NCBI RefSeq assembly: GCF_000012485.1
Contig: NC_007512.1
Coordinates: forward strand, 2,032,501-2,067,500
DNA: 35,000 nt
Source of the DNA: Pelodictyon luteolum DSM 273
GTDB lineage: Bacteria > Bacteroidota > Chlorobiia > Chlorobiales > Chlorobiaceae
Direction of reading: 5' to 3'
The stretch's first letter is position 1. Every line of letters starts with the position of its first letter. The notes beneath the pieces were generated by a model, which was not told the origin of the DNA, made no database searches, and saw only the letters and a program-made list of their open reading frames with translations. This document shows positions 1 to 7,777 of the stretch, piece by piece. The position numbers were made by a program, and so were the translations under genes.

Positions 1-240
1 TACTTTCATGCCAGAGGAGGCAGGAAATGGGTGTTCGTCGCCGAAGAGGCGGACCGAAAGAAAGAACGACGGCTCTTTCTGGAAGCCAGCATGCCAATCC
101 AGCGACACGTCAAAATCAGAACGAAGGCAAACCCGCACGATCCAGTGTGGAGGGAGTACTTCAGCGCCCGTAGAACACAGATGTGGAAAGCGACACCATT
201 GAGTTGCCGGGTGCCTTACGGCGCCTTATTCGAGGCTTGA
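1..240 (+). CDS. ltrA: Group II intron-encoded maturase/reverse transcriptase, C-terminal end (partial)
   Basis: The frame is open from base 1 and stops at 238-240, immediately before intron domain V. It encodes the extreme C-terminus of a group II intron-encoded protein. The recognisable signature is the segment RHVKIRTKANPHDPVWREYF, which resembles the conserved tail of bacterial LtrA-like proteins. The reverse transcriptase and maturase domains are upstream of the window, so activity cannot be judged. In this family the protein helps the intron fold, splice and reinsert by retrohoming. The last codons after the YFSARR motif look unconserved. The position directly upstream of domain V is unusually tight, since the stop codon overlaps the first bases of domain V. 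Confidence 0.8.
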   Translation, partial: YFHARGGRKWVFVAEEADRKKERRLFLEASMPIQRHVKIRTKANPHDPVWREYFSARRTQMWKATPLSCRVPYGALFEA

Positions 241-313
241 GCCGTGTGCGGTGAAAGTCGCACGCACGGTTCTTAGGGGACGGTGGCGCAGTAATGCGCC
301 GCTGTTACCCGAT
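239..313 (+). ncRNA. Group II intron domains V and VI
   Basis: Domain V occupies 239-272 as a 34-nt hairpin: it begins GAGCCGTGTGCGGTGAAAGT and ends in the complementary strand finishing CGCACGGTTC, with a GAAA tetraloop, as in the family consensus. Domain VI follows at 273-313, with a stem around GGCGCA/TGCGCC and a probable branch-point adenosine in the GTTACCC strand, a few bases before the 3' end CCCGAT. This is the catalytic core and branch-point region of the ribozyme. Both domains look intact, so the 3' half of the intron is not visibly degraded. Confidence 0.9.
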
Positions 314-1098
314 CACGGCGACCTAAAAGCTCCAGAACAGAAGAGAACGCGAGAATCATGACCGCTATCAAGGATATCCATAAAGAGAGCCACGAGACCT
401 ATGGGAGCCCCAGGATAGCGCTGGATTTGGGGAAGCGAGGCATCAAATGCAGCCGGCCCCGGGTAGCCCGACTGATGCGGGAAATGGGCATCCGGGCAAG
501 GTGCGCCCGAAAGTTCAAGGTGACGACGGACTCGAACCATAAGGAGCCCATAGCACCGAATTTCCTGGATCAGGACTTCTATCCGGATATGCCGTTTGAA
601 GTCTGGACGAGCGATCTGACCTACTTGTGGACCGATAGCGGCTGGCAGTACCTCACAGTGGTCATGGAGCTCTTCAATCGGGAGATCATTGGGTATTCAC
701 TCAGCAGAAGCATGTCGACCGAAACCACCGTCATTCCTGCATTTGAGATGGCTGTACTGCATCGGCAGCCACCGGAAGGAGTCCTCTTCCATTCTGATCG
801 TGGCGTGCAGTATGCCAGCAAATCATTCAGAAAAAAACTCTCCGAGTACCGGATGATTCAAAGCATGAGCGGCAAGGGAAACTGTTACGATAATGCGGCA
901 ACAGAGTCGTTCTTCAAGACCCTGAAGTCCGAATGGATTTACGGCAGAAGGATCCGTAGCAAGGAAGAGCTACAGAAGCTCCTGTTTGAGTATATCCACG
1001 TCTTTTATAACCGGAAACGGATGCATTCGACCTTGGGATATCTCTCTCCAGCAGAATACTTACGTAATTATTACCAATCGAGGTCTTTGGATTCTTAA
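314..1098 (+). CDS. IS3-family transposase OrfB, 3' exon
   Basis: This is the DDE integrase-type transposase of an IS3-family element. The frame is open from the intron boundary through [11 protein letters not shown], a typical N-terminal segment of OrfB proteins, so the real start lies upstream of the intron; the ATG at 358 is internal. An HTH_21-like segment (YGSPRI) comes first. The catalytic core follows, with D in WTSDLTY, D in [10 protein letters not shown] and E in [12 protein letters not shown], ending with [12 protein letters not shown]. The C-terminus is intact and stops at 1098, close to the element end. Splicing of the intron would restore the protein if the 5' exon is intact. As it stands, the gene is interrupted. 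Confidence 0.88.
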
Positions 1099-1119
1099 AG
1101 TGTTCATTTTTCCCTTGCA
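314..1119 (+). mobile_element. IS3-family insertion sequence, right-hand part
   Basis: The element runs from outside the window, through the group II intron, to a right end near 1119. The orfB stop is followed by about 20 bases (AGTGTTCATTTTTCCCTTGC) that probably contain the right terminal repeat. Host coding sequence on the opposite strand is recognisable from about 1120 onward. The exact terminus and target duplication cannot be fixed because the left end is not in the window. Confidence 0.75.
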
Positions 1120-1642
1120 ACTCCAACATCACCAGAATGCCGGCAGCCTCCATCCTGGCCATAAGCTGCCGCAGCGCATCGGTCCATGTCGATAGGGCCG
1201 CCCTCTCCTCCATCGAAAGCGATAGCTCCTCCCGGATCTTACGGGCCACATCCACAGGACGGTCGGCCACCGAAACACTTCCGACAAAAGGCAGGGGCTG
1301 CATGCCCTGCATCTGGGCATACTCGCGAAACCACTCCTGGCGCTGCTCACACAGGAAGATCGTACCCAGCAACTCGGTGCTCGGGTCACGAAGATCGATG
1401 TCACGGAAGGTACGGTAATCAGGAACCGGTAAGGGCAGGGCGGGAGGCTCGGGCAGGAAAAAGTAGCCGAAGGAGGTGTGCGTCAAACGGGCGAACTCTT
1501 CCAGCTGCCTGAGCGTAGGCATGGCCTCCCCGCTCAGCCACAGCGACCATTTCGGGAACCGCGCTTCAAGCTCGGCATCAGTCAGCCGGACCCGCTCTGC
1601 AGCCCAGCGCAGCACCGAAACCGTTGCTGGAACACCCGTCAT
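1120..1642 (-). pseudogene. XRE-like/ImmA-type protein, truncated by IS3
   Basis: The leftward ORF starts at ATG 1642 (MTGVPATVSVLRWAAERV) and encodes about 174 residues. They resemble the N-terminal half of XRE/ImmA-IrrE proteins: a helix-turn-helix-like start (LRWAAERVRLT...AELEARFPKW...WLSGEAMPTLRQLEEFA), then the FFLPEPP...PVPDYRT linker typical of this family. The zinc-binding HExxH metallopeptidase half is missing because the IS3 element cuts the gene after ...AAGILVM. The frame runs on into the IS and ends at 914 with unrelated residues. Members of this family often precede a PIN-like DUF4411 gene, which, if present, would lie left of the window. The gene is probably inactive. Confidence 0.8.
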
Positions 1643-1664
1643 GCGTTCACTATTGATTGATTAG

Positions 1665-1680
1665 AGCCTATAACCGTCAA
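1665..1680 (-). repeat. 16-bp repeat upstream of the XRE/ImmA gene (copy 1)
   Basis: Reading leftward, TTGACGGTTATAGGCT lies about 22 bp upstream of the ATG at 1642. The identical 16-mer recurs at 15572-15587. The TTGACG hexamer and its position suggest a promoter element, but no convincing -10 hexamer is spaced correctly, so the promoter role is only a guess. Confidence 0.4.
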
Positions 1681-1775
1681 GGAGTGCATCATACTGTCTG
1701 GAAGCAATATAGGCAAACGATTGGATCACAGCATGGTCAGTATGACATAGCACGAACCTCGGACCTCAGCCCCAA

Positions 1776-3707
1776 TCACTCGCCAATAAAATCAATCTTC
1801 TTCTCACGCTCAATCTTCACCCGCAGCTCACGGATATCCTGCTCAACCAATTGCTTATGAGGGAGCAGTTCGACTGAATTCATCAAAGGCTTCAGCGACT
1901 CAAAAAAACTCAGCCGCCGATGAAGGACAGGCACCATGCTGCCACTCCATGACCAAGTGTGGGGCTCCAAAGAGAGGCGCCTGAACACTTCAACGTCCTT
2001 GTTCCGCAGAAGAAATCGCCGGACAAATTCGATTCTTCTTTCCGGCTGGAAATGCGCGATGACACGAAACAGGCCTATCATGACCTCCACATTACCGCTG
2101 CGTTCATCAATCACTTTCAACAGGAAATCATCCTGTCGTTCCCGGGCCTCCCCTTTCGACTCCCCATCTTTGATCCCGTGAAGAAAAAAGGCCCTGAGAG
2201 TAAGATCAAGGAGGGCAACATGGTTTTGCTCTGAACGAATTGCATCCGCCAATACCCTGTCCATCATCCACTGATAATCAGGACGCAACCAGATGAAGGA
2301 ATAATCCCTGTGGTCACCAGAATTGCTCATCCTCAAGCGCTCCGCATGCTCATGCATCCACGCGAGATACTCGGAAATAAATTCCGGATCAAGCGTTAGG
2401 AGCAGGTTGAATACCTCACCCTTCTGGTCATGATGGTCCCGCATCCCATCAACTAAAAAGTACGCCAATTTGAGAACATCAAGATCATCAGCAAACAACT
2501 CGGGAAGCCGCTTGACCACAGCCGTAAAGGGATTGAACAACATCTCCAGAATATAAGCGTAGCGCAAATCGAGATTCACCTTCTCAACAACAATGCCCAC
2601 CACTTTAGCAACGACCCGCTCATCGAGAAAACAATACTCAAGCAGATAATCGAACCCATGAGGCAACTCTGATAGCTCCGCGGCGCCATATAGCTCACAG
2701 AGTTGCCGTAGCACCGCCTCATCAAGGTCATCAGGCTTTATCCCCTCATAAGCCCAAAACAACCAGCGCTTTTTGGCAGGATACTCCGGATCTTGAAACA
2801 ACCGAATCACCTTCTTGTACCCCTGCACATCCAGAAGCTTCATCACCAAAGCTCGACCATCCAATTGCAAAGGATCGCCCAACCGGAGATAGCGCCCCAA
2901 CACATCGCCATAAAGAGCAGTGTCCCGACCCGCCAAAACCAGCAAAGCATTCACGACTTCTTGACGCAGCAAAAAGTCGCTATGACCATCCGCAAGTGCA
3001 TCCCTGATTTCACAGCAGCGTTCGAAGAAGACCTCATAATCATCTGCGGAGTATGCATCGGTATATGATTCCAGTCTATTCCTCTTGTGCTCTTCGAACG
3101 CGTCTAACGACTCGTCTGAAGCCATCCGATCTCCCCAAGTCAGCATGAGAACTTCCGCAAGCGCAAATGTCTCATTGCGGAACCTGCCGCGAAGCCGATT
3201 GTGAGCATCGCCGCCATGCGTTTCCAGAAAATCGAGATACTCATGCATCAGGGTGCAGTCCGAATAGCTGGACGGATTAAGGACAGACTCCAGAAAAGGC
3301 CGAACATGCAAAGCATCACCACGAACGACTTCTTTATTCGGCGGCCGAACAGAGTCAACGCAGTATTGGCGGATCGTATCCAAGACAGACGATTGCAGAC
3401 CCTCCTCTTCATAGAGAGAAAAAAGCCTCGTCCAGATTGCCTCTCGCAAGATCGAGAGTTCAGGAGTGGCAGGAAGGCTGAAGTTCGTGAAGTGGAAAGT
3501 TCGATCATCCTTCATCCCGGTATTCTCGAAGTGCATGCCGAGAAAGTGAGCGGCGACAGCCATAAAAACCCTGGCAAAGATGGGCTCCCCACCTTCTGCG
3601 AATCGCCACAGTTCATCCATAACGGTACGCTGAATCTCAAAGCCTCGCCGGTATGACTCCGGCCGGAACCCATAGCCTTCAACGAGCACTTTCAGCACGG
3701 AAGGCAC
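1776..3707 (-). CDS. STAND NTPase C-terminal helical/sensor half (second frame of a split gene)
   Basis: This 643-codon frame opens at GTG 3707, inside the 3' end of the preceding STAND frame (29-nt overlap), with no clear Shine-Dalgarno sequence. The protein is almost entirely alpha-helical and Leu/Asp/Glu-rich, without recognisable catalytic motifs. This is what is expected of the long helical-repeat sensor half of a STAND NTPase. Its first residues (VPSVLKVLVEGYGFRPESY) read as a direct continuation of the end of the upstream frame (LLLRYLEKR). Removing one base in the CCC run at 3716-3718 (minus strand) would fuse the two into a protein of about 1,261 residues. It is most likely the frameshifted 3' half of one gene; a separately translated, coupled subunit is the alternative. 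Confidence 0.75.
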   Translation of the reverse strand: MPSVLKVLVEGYGFRPESYRRGFEIQRTVMDELWRFAEGGEPIFARVFMAVAAHFLGMHFENTGMKDDRTFHFTNFSLPATPELSILREAIWTRLFSLYEEEGLQSSVLDTIRQYCVDSVRPPNKEVVRGDALHVRPFLESVLNPSSYSDCTLMHEYLDFLETHGGDAHNRLRGRFRNETFALAEVLMLTWGDRMASDESLDAFEEHKRNRLESYTDAYSADDYEVFFERCCEIRDALADGHSDFLLRQEVVNALLVLAGRDTALYGDVLGRYLRLGDPLQLDGRALVMKLLDVQGYKKVIRLFQDPEYPAKKRWLFWAYEGIKPDDLDEAVLRQLCELYGAAELSELPHGFDYLLEYCFLDERVVAKVVGIVVEKVNLDLRYAYILEMLFNPFTAVVKRLPELFADDLDVLKLAYFLVDGMRDHHDQKGEVFNLLLTLDPEFISEYLAWMHEHAERLRMSNSGDHRDYSFIWLRPDYQWMMDRVLADAIRSEQNHVALLDLTLRAFFLHGIKDGESKGEARERQDDFLLKVIDERSGNVEVMIGLFRVIAHFQPERRIEFVRRFLLRNKDVEVFRRLSLEPHTWSWSGSMVPVLHRRLSFFESLKPLMNSVELLPHKQLVEQDIRELRVKIEREKKIDFIGE

Positions 3708-5562
3708 TTTCAGCAGGGCGCTTTTCCAGATAACGCAACAGGAGCTGAAGCGCCATCTTCACATTCTCTTCACGCTCAAAAGCCAGCGACCGCAAGACAC
3801 TCAATATCGAGGGAGCAGGCAATGCGCCCGACTCTTTGGCGAAACAGATACTGGTCAGATCTACGGACTCGACCGTCAACGCGCCAATACGGTCACCAAT
3901 CCACAGTAACGTCTCGGTCGGGCGAACAAACCAGAACAGGTCAATCAGCTGAAAAAGCTCCTCCTCACTACCCCTTGATTCCAGTTCAGCCCAAAGGTGC
4001 GCAACATGCGGCCGCATCCGTTCTATAATCCGATCACTATCAAACGCGCTCAAAACAGGATTGATGGAATCAACGATACGGTCCCGCATTCGGGAAAAGA
4101 AGTGACTGAGGAGCGCACCGAAGTCAAGGGCCCCATCCTGGAAAAATGCCCGATAGAAGAGATAGGTCCCGAGCACCTGATCAGACACCCGCACAACCTC
4201 ATCATCATACATATCAAGGATCTCCATCTCATGCAACCGGTCGGCAGCCTCCCAGAAACCTGCCAACGTAATGCCGAACGCCTTTTCGATGGCGAGCATC
4301 ACGTCCTCGTTCGTACGATCCACCGCCTTGAAAAAAGAAACCATAGCGGCAACCCTCAGGAGATCGGCACTTACAGGATCGACACAAATATCTTTCAGAT
4401 CCTCCCGAATTGAGGAAAAGTAGCTATCGTACAGGCTCGACACATCGTGCAGAGAGTCCAAAGGCGCGTCTTTGGACACCGCTGCCGCCATGACGGCCAA
4501 TCGCGGATTACCTTGGGCGACCGCTGCTATGCGCTCTAAATAGTGGAAGTTGACAATCCCATACTCATCCTTGATTAGGGTTTTTATCTCCTCATCGGTG
4601 AACGCCCCCAACTCCAACTCAGAACACATGTCCAAAGGTCGCGCAGCCTCCCGGACCGCTGAAAGCGCATAATCCCTGACCGTTGCCAGCACCTTGAAGC
4701 GCCGGTCATCACGCTGTTCGTGAAGAAGAAGGTCCACCAGGTACTCAAACCGGCTCACCCTATTGGCATCGTCAACCAATATGAGGAAATAGCCGGGCCT
4801 GATGAATCGTACCCGGAGATCCTCCCAAAGATCTCTGCCCCGCCTAACAACACAGTACACCTGATACTCGGGATATGCCTTTCTGAACCGCTCGCATGCC
4901 TCAAGAGCCAGCCTCGACTTTCCGACTCCTGGCCGCCCGGAAAGAACGGTGAGCTCATTGTTTTCCAGCGCATCGAGGACCTGAGGAAGCTCCTGCTCAC
5001 GGAAATGGAAATCCAGATCGAGCCGTGTCGCAAGCTTCCCGCTGTTATAGTAGGCAACGAACTGATCGGGCGAAACGATCTGCCCCGTATCAATAGCAAC
5101 CCCGAGAAAATCACGGGCAAGCCCGGGATACTTGCTGTAGCAATCAAATGCGATCGCATCGATACCGAACAGGTCAAGTTCAACATTCTGCACCCTGCAT
5201 AACTCAGTCACCTCATGGACCTCTCCGGCATCAAGTGTTCCCGCGAAACAATAGACCAAACGACTGATTCGATCAACAGGAACCCCGGTCTTTCGCTCAT
5301 CAAAGCACTTGGCCAGATCATCCTTTATCTTCGCCAGCAGCCCTGCTTGCTGTGTGGTATACTCTGCAAAAACATACGACCCATCTGGCAAGACCATAAG
5401 AGTATCCGGAGTACCCGCCCTGACCTTATTGGCAGCAACGACCGAACCGATCGAATTGATATGCCCATACCCCTTTTCCATGAGATAGGCATCAGCCAGC
5501 TTCTGGAAATCGCCGCCGCTCAGTTCACTGAGAGCTCGCTGTATTTGATTTACCTTTGACAT
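3679..5562 (-). CDS. Restriction-endonuclease-like plus STAND (nSTAND3-type) NTPase, N-terminal half
   Basis: About 627 residues from ATG 5562; TTG at 5568 is also possible, and neither has a good ribosome site. Residues about 15-130 resemble a Mrr/PD-(D/E)xK nuclease fold: FQKLADAYLMEKGYG, then D in GTPDTLMV and E in YVFAEYTTQQ (about 53 and 67), with the usual Lys replaced. A P-loop follows at about 209-216 (GRPGVGKS), Walker B at about 259-265 (FLILVDD), and the ATVRDY sensor/arginine motif of STAND ATPases near 294. The order nuclease-STAND-helical repeats matches Avs-like antiphage sensors, in which ligand binding triggers oligomerisation and DNA cleavage. Here the frame ends shortly after LLLRYLEKR, and the helical half continues in another frame. 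It is either a pseudogene or a naturally split protein. Confidence 0.8.
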   Translation of the reverse strand: MSKVNQIQRALSELSGGDFQKLADAYLMEKGYGHINSIGSVVAANKVRAGTPDTLMVLPDGSYVFAEYTTQQAGLLAKIKDDLAKCFDERKTGVPVDRISRLVYCFAGTLDAGEVHEVTELCRVQNVELDLFGIDAIAFDCYSKYPGLARDFLGVAIDTGQIVSPDQFVAYYNSGKLATRLDLDFHFREQELPQVLDALENNELTVLSGRPGVGKSRLALEACERFRKAYPEYQVYCVVRRGRDLWEDLRVRFIRPGYFLILVDDANRVSRFEYLVDLLLHEQRDDRRFKVLATVRDYALSAVREAARPLDMCSELELGAFTDEEIKTLIKDEYGIVNFHYLERIAAVAQGNPRLAVMAAAVSKDAPLDSLHDVSSLYDSYFSSIREDLKDICVDPVSADLLRVAAMVSFFKAVDRTNEDVMLAIEKAFGITLAGFWEAADRLHEMEILDMYDDEVVRVSDQVLGTYLFYRAFFQDGALDFGALLSHFFSRMRDRIVDSINPVLSAFDSDRIIERMRPHVAHLWAELESRGSEEELFQLIDLFWFVRPTETLLWIGDRIGALTVESVDLTSICFAKESGALPAPSILSVLRSLAFEREENVKMALQLLLRYLEKRPAESAFRAESAR

Positions 5563-5660
5563 CAACAAGAAGATTCTAGCATCAGGCCTAAAGCTATTGG
5601 ATCAGCAGTAAACACACACCAAACACAAGTAGAGGACGCAGTTTTCACTACAAACACTAC

Positions 5661-5688
5661 AAAAAAAACGCCGCCACTGGAAGGCAGG
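5661..5688 (-). terminator. Possible Rho-independent terminator after the ImmA gene
   Basis: On the minus strand, CCTGCC-TTCCAGT-GGCGG forms a short bulged stem followed by a run of eight T. It lies about 75 bp downstream of the ImmA stop at 5763 and about 100 bp upstream of the STAND start, so it may separate the two transcription units. The stem is weak. Confidence 0.45.
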
Positions 5689-5762
5689 TTCAAACAAGGC
5701 ACTGCATCAGGGTGACGTTAAACGAATTGCCATCTGCGGGGAAACCGAGCCGGCCGAAAAGC

Positions 5763-7214
5763 CTAAGACTCTTTGCGTATCCCAAAATCATGAACAATGC
5801 GGGCAATCTCATCCTGATCGGATTTAGGTATACTCAGCAAATCCGGCGAGTTCTGGATCTGCCATGCGGCAACCTCGCGACTCACCCGGAAGCGATCAGA
5901 AACAACCCCGATCGTTTCCCTCACCGAACTGCCGGTTTTCAACACCTCGATAGCTGCAGCCTGAGGGAGAAGAAACTCAGCAGCAAAAGCCCTTGCCCTT
6001 TTCTCAAGGATACTGGGCGTCATGCCACCAAGCACCTCCGCCATTGGCAAGCCTCCCTCACGATCCACCAGCAAATGGCAGATTTCATGGGCAAGAGTTG
6101 CCCTCCGGCCGAACCCATGAGCATTACGGCAGGTTGTTGAGGTATTCAATACGACTACGGGGCCATGCATCTCGCCCCAGGCTGCCACAGCATCCAGCGT
6201 ATCGGCTTCAGTCGGAAGCTCGATCTCACGGATCTCGACATTCCAGCCATGCAGGAACGTTTCCGGATCGACCGGTGCATGCCTCACAATCCCCAACGCC
6301 TCACGCAACCAGGTAGCCAATCGATAGCCCTGCTCATACGGCGGCAAATCCGGTTCGGCAACCAAGGCCTCCTTCACCTTCATTGAGAGTGCATCCAGCA
6401 CTGCCGTGTCATGAACGGATGCATTCCGAACCGTCTGGATCAAGGTCGCCTGAACGGCACTGGAATAGACCACTGAAGTCATTCTAGCCACGGCAAGCAG
6501 TTCGGAATCATAGCGATCCTTTGCCTCCCAATACGCCACAGGATCCTGCCCGCCCTCCAGCTCCGCCCGGGCTTCAACATCCAGGCCGCTATTGATTGCG
6601 ATCTTCTTTTCCTCCAGGACCAACTCCCGCTCCCGCCATTTCCGGACTATGGGCTCACACTGTCCTGCGCCCCCTTCATCGACGATACCGACAAGAAGGT
6701 CACCGACCTTGGTCAAGGTATCGAGCAACTCGACAGCAGGAAGCAAGATCGTCCGTTTCAGCAAAGGAACCGACACAAAATAGTCCCTGCCGCTGCGCAT
6801 GATCACGACAGAAGGGAAAAACGCGCCCTTGATCCCCATGGCCAGATCATGGCGAAGAGAAAACGAATAGACCTTGATCTGCTCATCATCAACCAATGTT
6901 TCAGGAAGATCCTGCCAGCGACGCTCGGCCTCCTGCACAAACATTCCGGGATAGAGCGGATTGACCGGGATAGGATAGCGCTGCTCAAGGACCAGCCATG
7001 GCCATGACTCTGCCAGAAACTCCAGCAGATCGAACCAGGACCAGGCAAACGGCACGTCCTCCCCGTTATCCTCATCAGCCCAGACCACCTCATCGCCAAG
7101 AAACAGCATAGCCTCTCCCCATGCCTGCTGCCGGCACTTGGGATTTGATCGGTCAAATCGAAACTCAAAACGCAGCCCATCCGGGGAGCCGATTATGTAT
7201 GTTTCTTCACCCAT
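5763..7214 (-). CDS. ImmA/IrrE-family zinc metallopeptidase with an extra N-terminal domain
   Basis: A 483-residue protein. The C-terminal 180 residues are an ImmA/IrrE (COG2856-type) peptidase: ATLAHEICHLLVD carries the HExxH zinc site at 376-380, and FAAEFLLP near 410-416 supplies the third acidic ligand. The first 150 residues, rich in Trp and acidic residues (WGEAMLFLGDEVVW...WSWFDLLEFL), form a separate domain of unknown role. ImmA-type peptidases usually cleave repressors or antitoxins to switch on phage, ICE or stress genes. The gene starts at ATG 7214, overlapping the end of the upstream gene by 22 nt, so the two are probably translated together. Nearly identical but decayed sequence recurs at 15609-16655. 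The catalytic motifs are intact here. Confidence 0.85.
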   Translation of the reverse strand: MGEETYIIGSPDGLRFEFRFDRSNPKCRQQAWGEAMLFLGDEVVWADEDNGEDVPFAWSWFDLLEFLAESWPWLVLEQRYPIPVNPLYPGMFVQEAERRWQDLPETLVDDEQIKVYSFSLRHDLAMGIKGAFFPSVVIMRSGRDYFVSVPLLKRTILLPAVELLDTLTKVGDLLVGIVDEGGAGQCEPIVRKWRERELVLEEKKIAINSGLDVEARAELEGGQDPVAYWEAKDRYDSELLAVARMTSVVYSSAVQATLIQTVRNASVHDTAVLDALSMKVKEALVAEPDLPPYEQGYRLATWLREALGIVRHAPVDPETFLHGWNVEIREIELPTEADTLDAVAAWGEMHGPVVVLNTSTTCRNAHGFGRRATLAHEICHLLVDREGGLPMAEVLGGMTPSILEKRARAFAAEFLLPQAAAIEVLKTGSSVRETIGVVSDRFRVSREVAAWQIQNSPDLLSIPKSDQDEIARIVHDFGIRKES

Positions 7215-7633
7215 TTCCTGTATTTCGCTTGTGTTCCTTCAGCTATTGCCTGCTGTTCCAACTGTTTCAGAATGGATTTCGGCAAGGGTGGACGACCTTG
7301 CAGCTGCCGCCATGGATAGGCATGATACGACTCACCTGGCCTTGTCGGAACAGCCTCATAGATAACCCCACGATATACTGCATACAGCCTCTCCGGCCAC
7401 TCATGAGAGCCGGTGTTCAACGCAATGGCGCGACTTAATACCGCTGCAGCCTCAGGAGCTGTAACATCGGAAGGACACTTGCCAGTTGCACCCTTGCCTT
7501 TATGGCCAGGGACGAAGCCGGCAAAAGAATTGTGCCAATGATGCTTCCACCGATGCTCACCTTTCTCGTATATCCACGTCATATGAAGCCACACTTCATG
7601 CTGTTCGCTGTTGGAACAAGTTAACAAAAACAT
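7193..7633 (-). CDS. Small hypothetical protein paired with the ImmA peptidase
   Basis: 146 residues from ATG 7633, with a GGGGGAAG-like ribosome site upstream; the internal ATG of MTWIYEKGEHRW is an alternative start. I do not recognise the family. Visible features are a His/Trp-rich start (EHRWKHHWHNSFAGFVPGH), a GKCPSD motif, an A/L-rich helix (PEAAAVLSRAI), a PERLYAVYRGVIYEAVPT strand-rich part, and a basic tail. The 3' end overlaps the start of the ImmA gene by 22 nt in another frame, so the two form a tight unit. It could be a toxin, substrate or regulator controlled by the peptidase, but nothing in the sequence decides this. Confidence 0.7.
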   Translation of the reverse strand: MFLLTCSNSEQHEVWLHMTWIYEKGEHRWKHHWHNSFAGFVPGHKGKGATGKCPSDVTAPEAAAVLSRAIALNTGSHEWPERLYAVYRGVIYEAVPTRPGESYHAYPWRQLQGRPPLPKSILKQLEQQAIAEGTQAKYRKWVKKHT

Positions 7634-7777
7634 GATTCTTCCCCCAACCGCTCCAATGCCTATGAAACAACCCGGGAAAAAACGCGCTCAGGACCGCACT
7701 ACTGCGCCACAGCCTCCGGATAGAACGGCTTCAAGCAATTTCTCGGAAAGAGGCTTCATCCCCCTTGTATCCTTTTC

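Larger units (their letters stand above)
1..313 (+). mobile_element. Group II intron, 3' end (partial)
   Basis: The window opens inside a group II intron. Visible are the last codons of its intron-encoded protein, then a canonical domain V and domain VI, and the 3' splice end at about 313 (CCCGAT, then CACGGCG). The reading frame of the following IS3 transposase stays open right back to this boundary, so the intron interrupts that gene near its N-terminal coding region. The 5' part, including the 5' exon and the EBS/IBS region, lies outside the window. The exact 3' splice base could be off by a base or two. Confidence 0.9.

Noticed and set aside
914-1120. C-terminal extension of the leftward XRE/ImmA frame (to 914)
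   Set aside because: It lies antisense inside the IS3 transposase and has no similarity to the ImmA family; it is read-through into the IS.
1645-1690. Full sigma-70 promoter at the TTGACG repeat
   Set aside because: TTGACG is present, but no acceptable -10 hexamer lies 16-18 bp downstream, so only the repeat is reported.
3201-3656. Rightward 151-codon frame antisense to the STAND sensor half
   Set aside because: Shadow of a strongly protein-like frame on the other strand, no ribosome site.
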